Shown here: one piece after another, positions 1-9,387 of the stretch
Layout of the letters: the number at the start of each line of letters is the position of its first letter
Numbering within the stretch: position 1 is the first letter of the stretch
Source: Cycloclasticus sp.
Lineage (GTDB): Bacteria; Pseudomonadota; Gammaproteobacteria; Methylococcales; Cycloclasticaceae
DNA: 64,000 nucleotides
Direction: 5' to 3'
Assembly: GCA_002733135.1 (NCBI GenBank)
Contig: NVUJ01000001.1
Coordinates: forward strand, 1 to 64,000
Translations under genes and position numbers: made by a program
The notes under the pieces: generated by a model
Databases searched by the model: none
Seen by the model: the letters and a program-made list of their open reading frames with translations, nothing else
What the model was told of the DNA's origin: nothing

Positions 1-105
1 GATATTGCAACGAACTCAGGTAGCATCGTTTCAAACGCTACTGATATTGCAACGAACTCAGGTAACATCGTATCTAACGCAACGGATATCTCAACGAACT
101 CATCA
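1..105 (+). repeat. 42-bp tandem repeat (14-aa DIATNSG[S/N]IVSNAT unit), two full copies plus a degenerate third
   Basis: nt 1-42 and 43-84 are near identical; nt 85-105 start a degenerate copy (DISTNSS). The array probably extends upstream of the window. Confidence 0.85.
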
Positions 106-843
106 ATAATTGAGACAATCGTTAATGATCAAACAAATGGTCAGGTTGAAGTGTTAACAGCAATTATCGGTACAGGCGGTTTGACCGTAGAAGGTTCAAC
201 AGCATTAGAGGCCGGTGTAACGGTAACGGGTGGTGATTCATCATTTACTAGCGCAGATGGAAGTACAAGCTTATCTATTACTGATGCTGGCGTTGCAGCT
301 GGCGTAGTAGGGGCTACATCGAGCAGTGCTCTCACATTAGATGAAGCGACAGCATCATTAGAGGTAACAAACTCTTTAGGTAATACACATGGTCTTGTTG
401 TGGGTACGTCGTCAACGACATTAAGCGGTGGTACAACGTCATCTCAAATTAACTTGGATGACAATGGAGCACAGTTTACTTCAACAGACCTAAATGCAAC
501 GTTTGATATGGGCGGACATAGAGTCACCAATGTTGCTGATGGAATAGATCCTGGTGATGCTATTAACAAAGGGCAATTGGATGCAGCTGTTAATGGCTTG
601 CAAAAACAGATTGATGATAATACCAGTGGTATTGCAACTGTAGCTGCTATGGCAAACATTCCAGCGCCTTTACCAGGGCATAATTACTCTATGGGTGTTG
701 GTTATGGTAACTTCCAAGGTGAGCAAGCTATTGCTTTTGGTGCAACGGCAATGGTCGGCGAAAGGATAAACGTAAAACTATCAGCTGGTGTTAGTGGTAG
801 CGATGTTACTATTGGCGCTGGCGCTGGCATGAGCTGGAAATAG
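1..843 (+). CDS. Trimeric autotransporter adhesin, C-terminal part (5' end outside window)
   Basis: Frame 1 is open from nt 1 (DIATNSGSIVSNAT...). It ends with a YadA-type stalk/anchor: FDMGGHRVTNVADGIDPGDAINKGQLDAAVNGLQKQID...NYSMGVGYGNFQGEQAIAFGATAMVGERINVKLSAGVSG...GAGAGMSWK. Confidence 0.9.
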   Translation, partial: DIATNSGSIVSNATDIATNSGNIVSNATDISTNSSIIETIVNDQTNGQVEVLTAIIGTGGLTVEGSTALEAGVTVTGGDSSFTSADGSTSLSITDAGVAAGVVGATSSSALTLDEATASLEVTNSLGNTHGLVVGTSSTTLSGGTTSSQINLDDNGAQFTSTDLNATFDMGGHRVTNVADGIDPGDAINKGQLDAAVNGLQKQIDDNTSGIATVAAMANIPAPLPGHNYSMGVGYGNFQGEQAIAFGATAMVGERINVKLSAGVSGSDVTIGAGAGMSWK

Positions 844-881
844 TAATGTAAGTTAAGCTAACGCGGAATGTGTTAGTAAAT

Positions 882-914
882 AAAAAAGGGCGTATTTAAA
901 ATACGCCCTTTTTT
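882..914 (+). terminator. Rho-independent terminator
   Basis: Perfect 15-bp stem aaaaaagggcgtatt / aatacgccctttttt with a 3-nt loop, just after the adhesin stop; T-rich on both strands. Confidence 0.9.
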
Positions 915-1012
915 ATTACATTTAATTTTTGAGCGGAATAAGGTTTAAATAAACATATAGATTTGGCGCTGTAAAACAGCGCAAACTATGTGCGCTCCAG
1001 CAACATAATCTA

Positions 1013-2137
1013 TTAAGAACTTAAGGCTTTATCTATTAGTTGTTTATACTTTTCTTGAACAGTAGGATTATGAATAGATATGGTTTTTAAAAATTGTTTA
1101 TTTAATTGTTCATGTTCTTTGAAATTGCTCTTATGTTCCGTTAAGGCACTACGTAAAGCCTCTTTTCCTAACCGAGCATCGAAATCAGGATAGAAGAAAC
1201 CAACTGATTTCATTGCAACAGAATTGTGCACCATCGGAATATTGTAGTAAAGTGCTTCGAAGGATAGGTAATTTAATTCATTTCTCCAGTGGTGGCTTAA
1301 GAGGACGTCGTAATGGGTGAATGCGTCGTGAAAAGGGGCGCGAGGGGTAAAATACACTTTATCAGGAGTAAGTTTTGCATTAGTTGAGTGAAAGTTACTT
1401 GCTATATTATTCAAGAAGTATGGATGTTTATGAATTCTCATTCCATTGACGATATATGCTTTGTTAAAAATATCTGGAGACTCTCTATGCAAAGCTTCTA
1501 TTATAGTTATTGGTATTAGTGCATTTTTAACGACACTCATGTTCGGCTCCATAACATAAATATTTGGCGTCCTTCTGAACTTCATGGAGCTTTTGTGCTT
1601 TAAAGGTAAAAATGATGGTTCCCAAATACAGGGGCAAATATTGACCTCTGCTTCAGTTAGTACTTCCATATAAGTGAGTTGATGCGCGTGTTGGGGGATA
1701 ATCCAAACATGATTAGTAATATCGGATATATGTCTTCTGCCAGTGTCTTTGCCGTCACCATAGAACAAAATCTCCATGTCCATAATCAATTGGTTTCCAC
1801 AGTGTACTGTAACCATCTTTGCACCAAGTTTGGCTAGCGAATTTCGCTGCTTGATTCCTAATATTTGACCAATTTCAAAGGCGATATCTAATTGAATATT
1901 CTTTTCAACCAGCTCGTCAACGGTAAAAATTTTATAGTTTTGTTTGCTTCTGAAGGATACTTTTTTTTGCTGCCTTTTAGTGTTGACCAGAAGAATAACT
2001 TTATGGCCTAGTAATTCAAACAGGTCGCATAAAAAAATTATATTTTGTGAGATACCATTTGAAAAAAGGTTTGCATCGGAAATATCATCACGAATAGAGA
2101 GTGCAAAGGTCAGTTGTTTTTTAGTCATAATTTTCAA
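1013..2137 (-). CDS. DUF2827 family protein (glycosyltransferase-like)
   Basis: 374 aa. DUF2827-like motifs: SIRDD...FSNGISQNIIFLC, HVWIIPQHA, MEPNMSVVKNALIPITIIEALHR, SHHWRNELNYLSFEALYYNIPMVHNS, VGFFYPDFDA. Confidence 0.75.
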   Translation of the reverse strand: MKIMTKKQLTFALSIRDDISDANLFSNGISQNIIFLCDLFELLGHKVILLVNTKRQQKKVSFRSKQNYKIFTVDELVEKNIQLDIAFEIGQILGIKQRNSLAKLGAKMVTVHCGNQLIMDMEILFYGDGKDTGRRHISDITNHVWIIPQHAHQLTYMEVLTEAEVNICPCIWEPSFLPLKHKSSMKFRRTPNIYVMEPNMSVVKNALIPITIIEALHRESPDIFNKAYIVNGMRIHKHPYFLNNIASNFHSTNAKLTPDKVYFTPRAPFHDAFTHYDVLLSHHWRNELNYLSFEALYYNIPMVHNSVAMKSVGFFYPDFDARLGKEALRSALTEHKSNFKEHEQLNKQFLKTISIHNPTVQEKYKQLIDKALSS

Positions 2138-2161
2138 AAATAAAGAAATGTTTGAATAGTA

Positions 2162-2815
2162 TTAGAAGATATCTACGGGGTTAAGGTTGTTAAAAATTAA
2201 TAGTGCGCGATTCTTCCATTGATAATCCCAGTTATTAGCGGGACTTTTGTAATCAAAAATATGGATATAACTTTCTTCGTTATTAATAAGAAAATGCATG
2301 TGTTTAATAAAAGCATCTTTGGGGTTAGAAGTATCTAGATATCTATAGCGTACAACTTTAATCGGTTTTGAGAAATCTTTTGTAAATTCAAGTTTCTTGG
2401 TCGTTATCTTTTTGTTAATTATGTTAATCAGCTTCATAGTGGCCGTTTGAGCATCAATGTTATTTTGTATGCGAATATTCTCAATCGTACGGACTGAAAT
2501 GCCTGTAGCGTATTGAGCAGTTTGTGTTAAGGGTACAGGGGACGTTATATAAATTTTATTGTTTTTATATTCTCGCCAAAAAGTTGGTTTTAGAAAGGCA
2601 ATGCCTTTATACACAGTCCACTCATATTCAGCGGGCGGAGTTGGCAAATCGCCAACAACTTTAATAAGTTTAATATCATTAATTGATAATTGTGGTGCTA
2701 AATAAGGACCTTCTGGTGCTTTATTATAATTACAGGCGGTTACTATAAAAGCTAAAAAAACCAAAACAAGTATAGGTGTGAACTTGATATGAGAACGAAT
2801 TGATATGCTTAACAT
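2162..2815 (-). CDS. Hypothetical lipoprotein
   Basis: 217 aa. N-terminal signal with lipobox-like FIVTAC; no family recognised. Confidence 0.65.
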   Translation of the reverse strand: MLSISIRSHIKFTPILVLVFLAFIVTACNYNKAPEGPYLAPQLSINDIKLIKVVGDLPTPPAEYEWTVYKGIAFLKPTFWREYKNNKIYITSPVPLTQTAQYATGISVRTIENIRIQNNIDAQTATMKLINIINKKITTKKLEFTKDFSKPIKVVRYRYLDTSNPKDAFIKHMHFLINNEESYIHIFDYKSPANNWDYQWKNRALLIFNNLNPVDIF

Positions 2816-2841
2816 GAAATCTAAACTTAAGTTTTTATAAA

Positions 2842-3468
2842 TTAGTTATAGTTAAAATAGGCACACAATTTCTTATCTAAATATGCATTTACGATACTTA
2901 AATCTTGGTCAGAAAAATCAGGGTATTCTTTGCCTTGTGTTTTGTGATCACGGCCTTCGTGGAGGCCACCACCATTAACGTAGCCACCAATGGGTTGGAA
3001 GGTTGACTTAGGTTGCAGGTATAAACACAGCTCTTTATATACAGCATGTTGATCTGCAGAGAAATCTTCTTTTTTGATAAAAATGGCGTAAGGGACTTCA
3101 TTGGCCATTCTTATATAGTTAGTGTATTTTTCATTCCACATATGAATGATACTTTCATAATCTTCAAAAGAATAAGTTAATAATTCCGTGAAGCTAAGGT
3201 TATTTATTTCTGGTTGTTGAGGATTCCACGTTTGTTTTCCCATGGCGCGTAGCCAAGCGTGAGGTTCCCGCACCGAAAAAATAAATAAAGTATTTAAATA
3301 CCTCTTCTTTTTCCATTCCGATCTTAAAGGTGCACGGCGGTGTTTCCAGCCTAAGAAATCAAATCCACGACATGAAACGTCAAAGTTTACGTTAATAAAT
3401 TGAGTTAGCGCATTAGTAGCAGTATGCCTTTCTCCAAAGATTTTAATTTGATCAATTTGAGGTTTCAT
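2842..3468 (-). CDS. Sulfotransferase-like protein
   Basis: 208 aa. N-terminal P-loop-like KIFGERHTATNALTQFI and FIFSVREPHAWLRAMGK resembling PAPS-binding motifs. Confidence 0.6.
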   Translation of the reverse strand: MKPQIDQIKIFGERHTATNALTQFINVNFDVSCRGFDFLGWKHRRAPLRSEWKKKRYLNTLFIFSVREPHAWLRAMGKQTWNPQQPEINNLSFTELLTYSFEDYESIIHMWNEKYTNYIRMANEVPYAIFIKKEDFSADQHAVYKELCLYLQPKSTFQPIGGYVNGGGLHEGRDHKTQGKEYPDFSDQDLSIVNAYLDKKLCAYFNYN

Positions 3469-3700
3469 TGGATTGCTTTAGTGACGAGATTTATCAATTA
3501 TGAGTGATTAAAATTATACATGAATGGACGTTTAATTGAGTTAGAAAGAAAATGATATGAACCGACCTCATCAATGCAAATACCGAATAAATTATAAAAA
3601 GTGTGGTGTGGCTATGATGTTAAAATAATTACTGTTGAATTTATATTAAGGTCATATTCGCGCGTGTTTAAACAATTCCTGTTAAATCCATTGTTTCGTC

Positions 3701-4720
3701 ATGAAAGTTTTAATTGTTAAAACGTCATCCTTGGGTGACGTTATACATACCTTACCTGCAATAACAGATGCGGCCCAGGCTATGCCTGGAATTTCTTTTG
3801 ATTGGTTGGTCGAAAAGACGTTCCAAGATGTCCCTTTATTACACCCTAGCATTAAACAAGTAATCCCGGTTTCTATTAGAAAATGGCGTAAAAACCCCTG
3901 GAAGTATCGTGTAGAAATCCGAAACAGCTTCAAGCAGATTAGGAGCAAACAGTATGACCTTGTTATTGATGCACAAGGCCTGATTAAAAGTGCTGTATTA
4001 ACGCGTTTAGCAAAAGGGGAACGGTACGGTCTTTCAAGGTCGTCTTGTCGCGAACCTCTAGCCTCGCTGGCGTACCAACATAAAATTGATATACCTAAGG
4101 GCCAACACGCTATTGCTCGAGTGAGGCAGTTGTTTGCAGAAAGTCTTGGTTACGAGTTATTGAGTGAATCGCTTTCTTATGGGCTAGATAAGAAAAACTT
4201 TCCGCTGCCTGAACAATTAAAGCAGCCATATTTAATGTTTTTGCATGGCACAACGTGGGCGAGTAAACATTGGCCAAACGAGTACTGGAAAGAGTTAATT
4301 AGTTTGGCGGCTAAACAAGGGTTTAACGTTTACCTTCCTTGGGGTAATGAGCTTGAAAAATATCGTGCGAGTGAGTTGTCTAAAGCTGAAGATAAGGCTT
4401 ATGTACTACCAAAATCATCCATCAAAGAATTAGCTCATATGTTGATGCATGCGGATGGCGCCGTTGGTGTTGATAGCGGCTTAGCTCATTTGGCGGCAGC
4501 TTGTGGAACGGCCGCGATAACGTTATATGGGTCTACAAGCGCTGAGTTAACAGGAACCATGGGAGATAATAATCAAACCCTACAGGCGGATTTTAGGTGT
4601 TCGCCGTGTTTAAGCAAAGAGTGCACCTATACTGGTGAGTCAAGTATAAAGCCTGCTTGTTATCAGCAATTATCTCCTGAACTGATTTGGCAATCATTAA
4701 ACACATTAATGGTGGAGTGA
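3701..4720 (+). CDS. waaC: LPS heptosyltransferase I
   Basis: MKVLIVKTSSLGDVIHTLPAITDA, FDWLVEKTFQDVP, HGTTWASKHWPNEYW, VGVDSGLAHLAAACGTAAITLYGST: GT9 / WaaC motifs. Confidence 0.93.
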   Translation: MKVLIVKTSSLGDVIHTLPAITDAAQAMPGISFDWLVEKTFQDVPLLHPSIKQVIPVSIRKWRKNPWKYRVEIRNSFKQIRSKQYDLVIDAQGLIKSAVLTRLAKGERYGLSRSSCREPLASLAYQHKIDIPKGQHAIARVRQLFAESLGYELLSESLSYGLDKKNFPLPEQLKQPYLMFLHGTTWASKHWPNEYWKELISLAAKQGFNVYLPWGNELEKYRASELSKAEDKAYVLPKSSIKELAHMLMHADGAVGVDSGLAHLAAACGTAAITLYGSTSAELTGTMGDNNQTLQADFRCSPCLSKECTYTGESSIKPACYQQLSPELIWQSLNTLMVE

Positions 4721-5616
4721 AGTTGTCTTTTATTCAACAGTGGCGAATGAAAGGTTGGCATGAAGTCGGCGTCGATGACTATTCGGCCGCTTACGATAAA
4801 TTTGGTGGTAGCGTGTTGTCGAACCCAGATGTATTGAATGCCATTGCAGTGGTTGTCGATTTACCTATTCAATATTTCGCCTATAAAAATATAGATGGTG
4901 TGCAAGCGGTAATCCCTGTGTGGAAAAATTGGGTGGCTGGTAGCAAGCTGGGTTTAAATAAAATGTCACGTAAGGGAATGGTTGATTTTGGTAATGCCGA
5001 ATTAATTTTGCCTATTTCTGAAAAAGCTAATTTAGCCTTACCCGTTCGGGCAAATAATTTATCCTTGAAAAATCGCTCGAATATTACTAATTTACAAGAT
5101 AGCCAAATGGATATTTGTTTAGCGAAAAAACCTCACGAATTTTCCAAGAAGGTTAGGTATAACCGTAAAAGAGAGTTAAGGCTTTTGGAAGAAGCGGGTG
5201 CGACGGTTCAATCGGTTGATTCAATGTCGAATGAAGAAATTTCAATAATGTATAGCAAATTATTTGAATTACGTTGGGGGTTTAAAGCGACTGGTTTTGA
5301 ATATTTAACAGATTTACTGGATTATGTGCGCCCATTATTGTTTGGGGCTGTTATCAAGTTGGATGGCAAGGCAATTGCGTTCCAGCTTATTTATAAATCG
5401 GAATGCTACTCACATATCTCGATGGAATATATCAATGGTGGAGTGGACCCAGCATACAAAGAATTAGGCGCAGGTAGTGTGCTGACTTATTTAAATACGC
5501 AACGGGCTTGGAAGTTAAGTGAACAGTTAGGTAAATCATTGCGTTATTCGTTTGGGAAAGCGGATAATGAGTACAAAGATAGGTGGTGCAACCGAAGTGC
5601 GGTTTACTCAGTATGA
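4717..5616 (+). CDS. Mig-14 family protein
   Basis: Likely GTG start at 4717, overlapping the waaC stop by 4 nt. FSKKVRYNRKRELRLLEEAGATVQ...LFELRWGFKATGFE...ISMEYINGGVDPAYKELGAGSVLTYLNTQRAW matches the Mig-14 family as I recall it. Confidence 0.8.
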   Translation: MKLSFIQQWRMKGWHEVGVDDYSAAYDKFGGSVLSNPDVLNAIAVVVDLPIQYFAYKNIDGVQAVIPVWKNWVAGSKLGLNKMSRKGMVDFGNAELILPISEKANLALPVRANNLSLKNRSNITNLQDSQMDICLAKKPHEFSKKVRYNRKRELRLLEEAGATVQSVDSMSNEEISIMYSKLFELRWGFKATGFEYLTDLLDYVRPLLFGAVIKLDGKAIAFQLIYKSECYSHISMEYINGGVDPAYKELGAGSVLTYLNTQRAWKLSEQLGKSLRYSFGKADNEYKDRWCNRSAVYSV

Positions 5617-7064
5617 GCAAAAAAATAAGTGCAGATTATAAACGACAAAAACAACGGGCCGCTATTCGATTAGCGATTGCCGGATTAATGTCGTTGCTGC
5701 TGCTCATTAACGGACAGTTTGTGTTGTTATCAGCGCTTTTGAGTGCATTATTTATTGTTAATGAGTTATTTTTGGCAGACCATATTTTCTATGACCCGGG
5801 CGGTGATTACCGCTATCGGTTTGATGCTGCTTTTGCTGTAAGACCTGAGTGGTCAGCTGATGGCTCTAGCTTTAATCCCTCTTGGGAAAAGGGGAAATAC
5901 GACACGGCTTTGCTGGCTGTTAATGTGCAACATAGTTGGTTAGGTAAGTTTTTAGACCCACACATTAAGATAAAATCATCAGGCATCGAACGCACACAAT
6001 ATCTTGAAAGGTCAGCTAGTGGTTTACGTTATATAAATATAAGTGAAGTTATTGAGTCAGGCGATCCGATTTCGATAGAACCTATACATTGCCAAATTCA
6101 AGCGGGTTCAGCTGAGGTATTGCTATTTAGTAATCCCTTATTAAACAATAAAAAGCTGTTGGTTATTGCCCCACATGCGGATGACGCAGAGATTGCGGCA
6201 TTCGGCTTATACAGCTCTAATGATAGCTCTATAGTCACCATTACAGCTGGTGAAGTTGGTGCAAATAAATACGAATCGAGATACACCGACGCAAAGCAAG
6301 CCTCACTATTAAAGGGTCGTTTGCGAGCATGGGATAGCATAGCCATTCCTCAGTGGGCAGGCTTAAAAAGTGATAGCGTTATTCAATTGGGCTATTTTTG
6401 CTTGCGTCTCAAAGCAATGCACGATTCCCCAAAAGAAGTTTTCGTTTCAAAAACTTCCGGGGTGACTGATACGCGCGTATTTAGAGAGTTTAATGAGCAA
6501 ACTTTGGCAAGCGATCAGCACGGTACAGCTAGTTGGAATACCTTGGTGATTGATTTGGTGGAGTGTATTGAACGTGTAAAGCCTGATGTTATTGTTATGC
6601 CGCATCAGCAGCTTGACCCGCATCAAGATCATTACTATAGCACTGAGGCAGTCAAGCAAGCGTTATCTCAAACAGCGCATAAAGCAACGGATGTCTACTT
6701 TTACGCAAACCATTTAGTTAGCAGTGATATGTTCCCCTTTGGACCTGTTCATACGCTGGCATCGATATACCCTAATACGGAAAACTACCTTGATATAGGG
6801 TCAGTTGTATCCGTGCCTATGAGTTTAGTTAAGCAAAAAGACAAGGCTGCCGCATTAGCAATGATGCATGACCTACAAACGCCACTTAGGTTAAAAAAGA
6901 AAATTCGTTTCAAGTTGCAAGAATGGTTCATAGCTCGGTCAAGATGCCTCTATGGCGAAGATGAGTATTTTAGAAAGGCTATTCGATCTAATGAGTTATT
7001 TTTTCAGGAAAGTGTGTCAACTTTCTTAGCGAATGGTGAAAAGCCAGTAAAAACACATGACTAA
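5613..7064 (+). CDS. PIG-L family deacetylase with N-terminal membrane segment (DnpA-like)
   Basis: KLLVIAPHADDAEIAAFGLYSS and MPHQQLDPHQDHYYSTEAVKQAL are PIG-L motifs; two hydrophobic N-terminal stretches. Start taken as the internal MSKKISADYK. Confidence 0.82.
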   Translation: MSKKISADYKRQKQRAAIRLAIAGLMSLLLLINGQFVLLSALLSALFIVNELFLADHIFYDPGGDYRYRFDAAFAVRPEWSADGSSFNPSWEKGKYDTALLAVNVQHSWLGKFLDPHIKIKSSGIERTQYLERSASGLRYINISEVIESGDPISIEPIHCQIQAGSAEVLLFSNPLLNNKKLLVIAPHADDAEIAAFGLYSSNDSSIVTITAGEVGANKYESRYTDAKQASLLKGRLRAWDSIAIPQWAGLKSDSVIQLGYFCLRLKAMHDSPKEVFVSKTSGVTDTRVFREFNEQTLASDQHGTASWNTLVIDLVECIERVKPDVIVMPHQQLDPHQDHYYSTEAVKQALSQTAHKATDVYFYANHLVSSDMFPFGPVHTLASIYPNTENYLDIGSVVSVPMSLVKQKDKAAALAMMHDLQTPLRLKKKIRFKLQEWFIARSRCLYGEDEYFRKAIRSNELFFQESVSTFLANGEKPVKTHD

Positions 7065-8502
7065 GGACTCGGCAATCAATCTTTCCAAGTATAAGGTAAC
7101 AGATGATTTTCCGGCATCATTAGAAATGGTGTTGAAAGGCATTGGTGAAGAGCGACTTGTTTGTACGCAGCTACTGCGCTTATTACCTGGGAAACGGCTG
7201 GTTTGTACGGCTGAGTATTTAGGGGAAAAGGTTATAGCGAAAATATTTTTCGGCCCAAGTTATGTGCGCCGCTGGAAGCGTGAAATACAAGGAGTTGAGC
7301 AAATAATTAAATCGCAGGTGTTAACACCAGAGATTATCGCTATGATTCATGAGGAAGAGCAAGATTTTGCACTGGTGTTGTTTAAGTATATCGAACAATC
7401 AAAAACCTTAGACGAATGTTGGCAAGAGGCTACGAGTAATGATGGGAAAGTAGCGGTTTTAAAGCAGGCATTATCAATAATAGCGAAGCTACACGATGCG
7501 GCTGTTTATCAAAAAGACATTCACTTGGATAATTTCTTAAAGACCAGCGACAAAGTTTACTTGATTGATGGTGACCAAGTAGCCCAAGAAAAAAATGCTA
7601 GGGCGTTAAGTACAAAATTTACGATTGATAATTTAGCGATGTTTTTTACTCAAATTTATGCTTGGCAGGTTATCTGGATAGAAGAGTTACTAGAGTATTA
7701 CTTAAGCTTAAGGGAGTCGCCACATTCAGATGTGACACTCAAAGCAATAAAGAAAAAGCTAAAAAAACACCGAGAATGGCGCGAAAAAAAATACATTGAA
7801 AAAAAAGTATTTAGGTCATGCACCGAATTTGATGTTATAAAAAATTGGAAAACTTTTTGTGTGTTTTCGCGAGAATTGAAAGACGAAAATGTAAAAGGGT
7901 TTATAAATGCACCCGATGGTTTTATAAAACGTGGAGAGATATTAAAAAGCGGCCGTACTGCAACAGTGGCAAAAATACAGTTAGCAGGTAAAACTTACGT
8001 CGTTAAACGATACAATAAAAAAAATAATGTTCATCGTTTGTTTCGTTCACTAAAGGAAAGCCGCGCAGCATTAAGCTGGCGTAATGGGCATTTATTACAG
8101 TTCAATGGAATTCCAACAGCTTTGCCAATATTACTATTAGAGCAACGGTATGGGAGGCTACGTTGGGGGTCTTATGTAATAACAGAGTACATAGAAGGTA
8201 TGCATTTGTTTAGCTACTTAAGAAGTGGTTTTGACTTAGATGAAATGAAGATGATGGAGCTGAATGTTAAAGAAATTGTTGAAAGGTTACACCAAAGTGA
8301 GTTTATTCATGGAGACCTCAAGCCGCAGAATATATGGATAACAGAAAAGCAACCAATATTAATTGATTTAGATGGTATGAAAAAAGTAACGAATAAATAT
8401 GAACAACAAGTTCGCATCCAAGAAGATTGGGTTCGGTTACAAAAGGGGGTAGTTAGAAAGGGTATCGTATCTTCAATATTAAATGATGTTGTCAAAAAAT
8501 AA
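7057..8502 (+). CDS. LPS core kinase-like protein with two tandem kinase-fold domains (WapQ-like)
   Basis: 481 aa. First lobe: VYQKDIHLDNFL...VYLIDGDQV. Second lobe: FIHGDLKPQNIWI...PILIDLDGMK. Confidence 0.8.
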   Translation: MTKDSAINLSKYKVTDDFPASLEMVLKGIGEERLVCTQLLRLLPGKRLVCTAEYLGEKVIAKIFFGPSYVRRWKREIQGVEQIIKSQVLTPEIIAMIHEEEQDFALVLFKYIEQSKTLDECWQEATSNDGKVAVLKQALSIIAKLHDAAVYQKDIHLDNFLKTSDKVYLIDGDQVAQEKNARALSTKFTIDNLAMFFTQIYAWQVIWIEELLEYYLSLRESPHSDVTLKAIKKKLKKHREWREKKYIEKKVFRSCTEFDVIKNWKTFCVFSRELKDENVKGFINAPDGFIKRGEILKSGRTATVAKIQLAGKTYVVKRYNKKNNVHRLFRSLKESRAALSWRNGHLLQFNGIPTALPILLLEQRYGRLRWGSYVITEYIEGMHLFSYLRSGFDLDEMKMMELNVKEIVERLHQSEFIHGDLKPQNIWITEKQPILIDLDGMKKVTNKYEQQVRIQEDWVRLQKGVVRKGIVSSILNDVVKK

Positions 8503-8552
8503 GTGGGTAGTGTTTTCGTGAAAATTTTACTTCTTATCTCAAAATAAAGTAG

Positions 8553-9284
8553 ATGATACATAGCATTTTAAAAAAAATTAAGAGATGGAAAAAGCGCTCC
8601 AAAATTGGGCGTGAAAATCCAGAGCTATGGTTAGTTAAGAAAGAAAAAGTAAGGTTAGGGTATATACAGATACCCAAAGTAGCTACTCGTTCCATACAGC
8701 TTTGTATGGCACAGTATTATACAAAATTAAATAATGAACCTACCCCTGAAACTTGGAGGAAAGAGGACATTCGATATATTGAAAATAAAACGGCTCGTCA
8801 TCTAAGTCAAAAAGAAATTTCGAATATTGCTGGTTGTTGTTTTATTTTTGCTTTTGTCAGAAACCCTTACGATAGGTTATATTCGGCATATAAAAATAAA
8901 GTTATTCAGCCATTGAAGGTAAATGGCAAAAATATTTTTGAACACCATGGAATTGAGCTTGGCATTAGTTTTAAGCAGTTTGTAGATATTGTTATATCAA
9001 TCCCAGATAACGAGATAGATAGGCACTTGAGGTCTCAGAGTTGGTTTCTTACCTTTGAAGGGAAAGTCATTCCGCAATATATAGGTTACCTAGAAACATT
9101 TGATAAAGATTGGGCAAAGTTGAAAAAACAGTTTGCTTTAGGAGATATTCTCCATAGAAATAGTACTGAAAATTTAGATTTGGAGGCATTTCGTTCTCAG
9201 TATGACAAGGAGTCTGAGGGAAAAGTTTTTAATCGCTATAAGGATGACTTTGAATTGTTTGGTTATGAGCGTATACAGATCTGA
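8553..9284 (+). CDS. Sulfotransferase family 2-like protein
   Basis: YIQIPKVATRSIQ (5'-PSB-like) and FAFVRNPYDRLYSAYKNKV (3'-PB-like). Confidence 0.82.
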   Translation: MIHSILKKIKRWKKRSKIGRENPELWLVKKEKVRLGYIQIPKVATRSIQLCMAQYYTKLNNEPTPETWRKEDIRYIENKTARHLSQKEISNIAGCCFIFAFVRNPYDRLYSAYKNKVIQPLKVNGKNIFEHHGIELGISFKQFVDIVISIPDNEIDRHLRSQSWFLTFEGKVIPQYIGYLETFDKDWAKLKKQFALGDILHRNSTENLDLEAFRSQYDKESEGKVFNRYKDDFELFGYERIQI

Positions 9285-9387
9285 AGCTATGAAGAGATCT
9301 AAGTTTTATAAACATACATGATAAAGGCCTTCGCTCTTCTCCTCTAGTGGCCCTAGTAATATAAAAATTAAGTTCAAATATTCCAAA

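Noticed and set aside
966-982. Short inverted repeat gcgctgt-aaa-acagcgc
   Set aside because: 7-bp stem with no convincing T-tract; not called as a terminator.
2898-3101. 67-aa ORF overlapping the sulfotransferase-like gene in another frame
   Set aside because: The longer ORF 2842-3468 carries motifs and the overlap has none.
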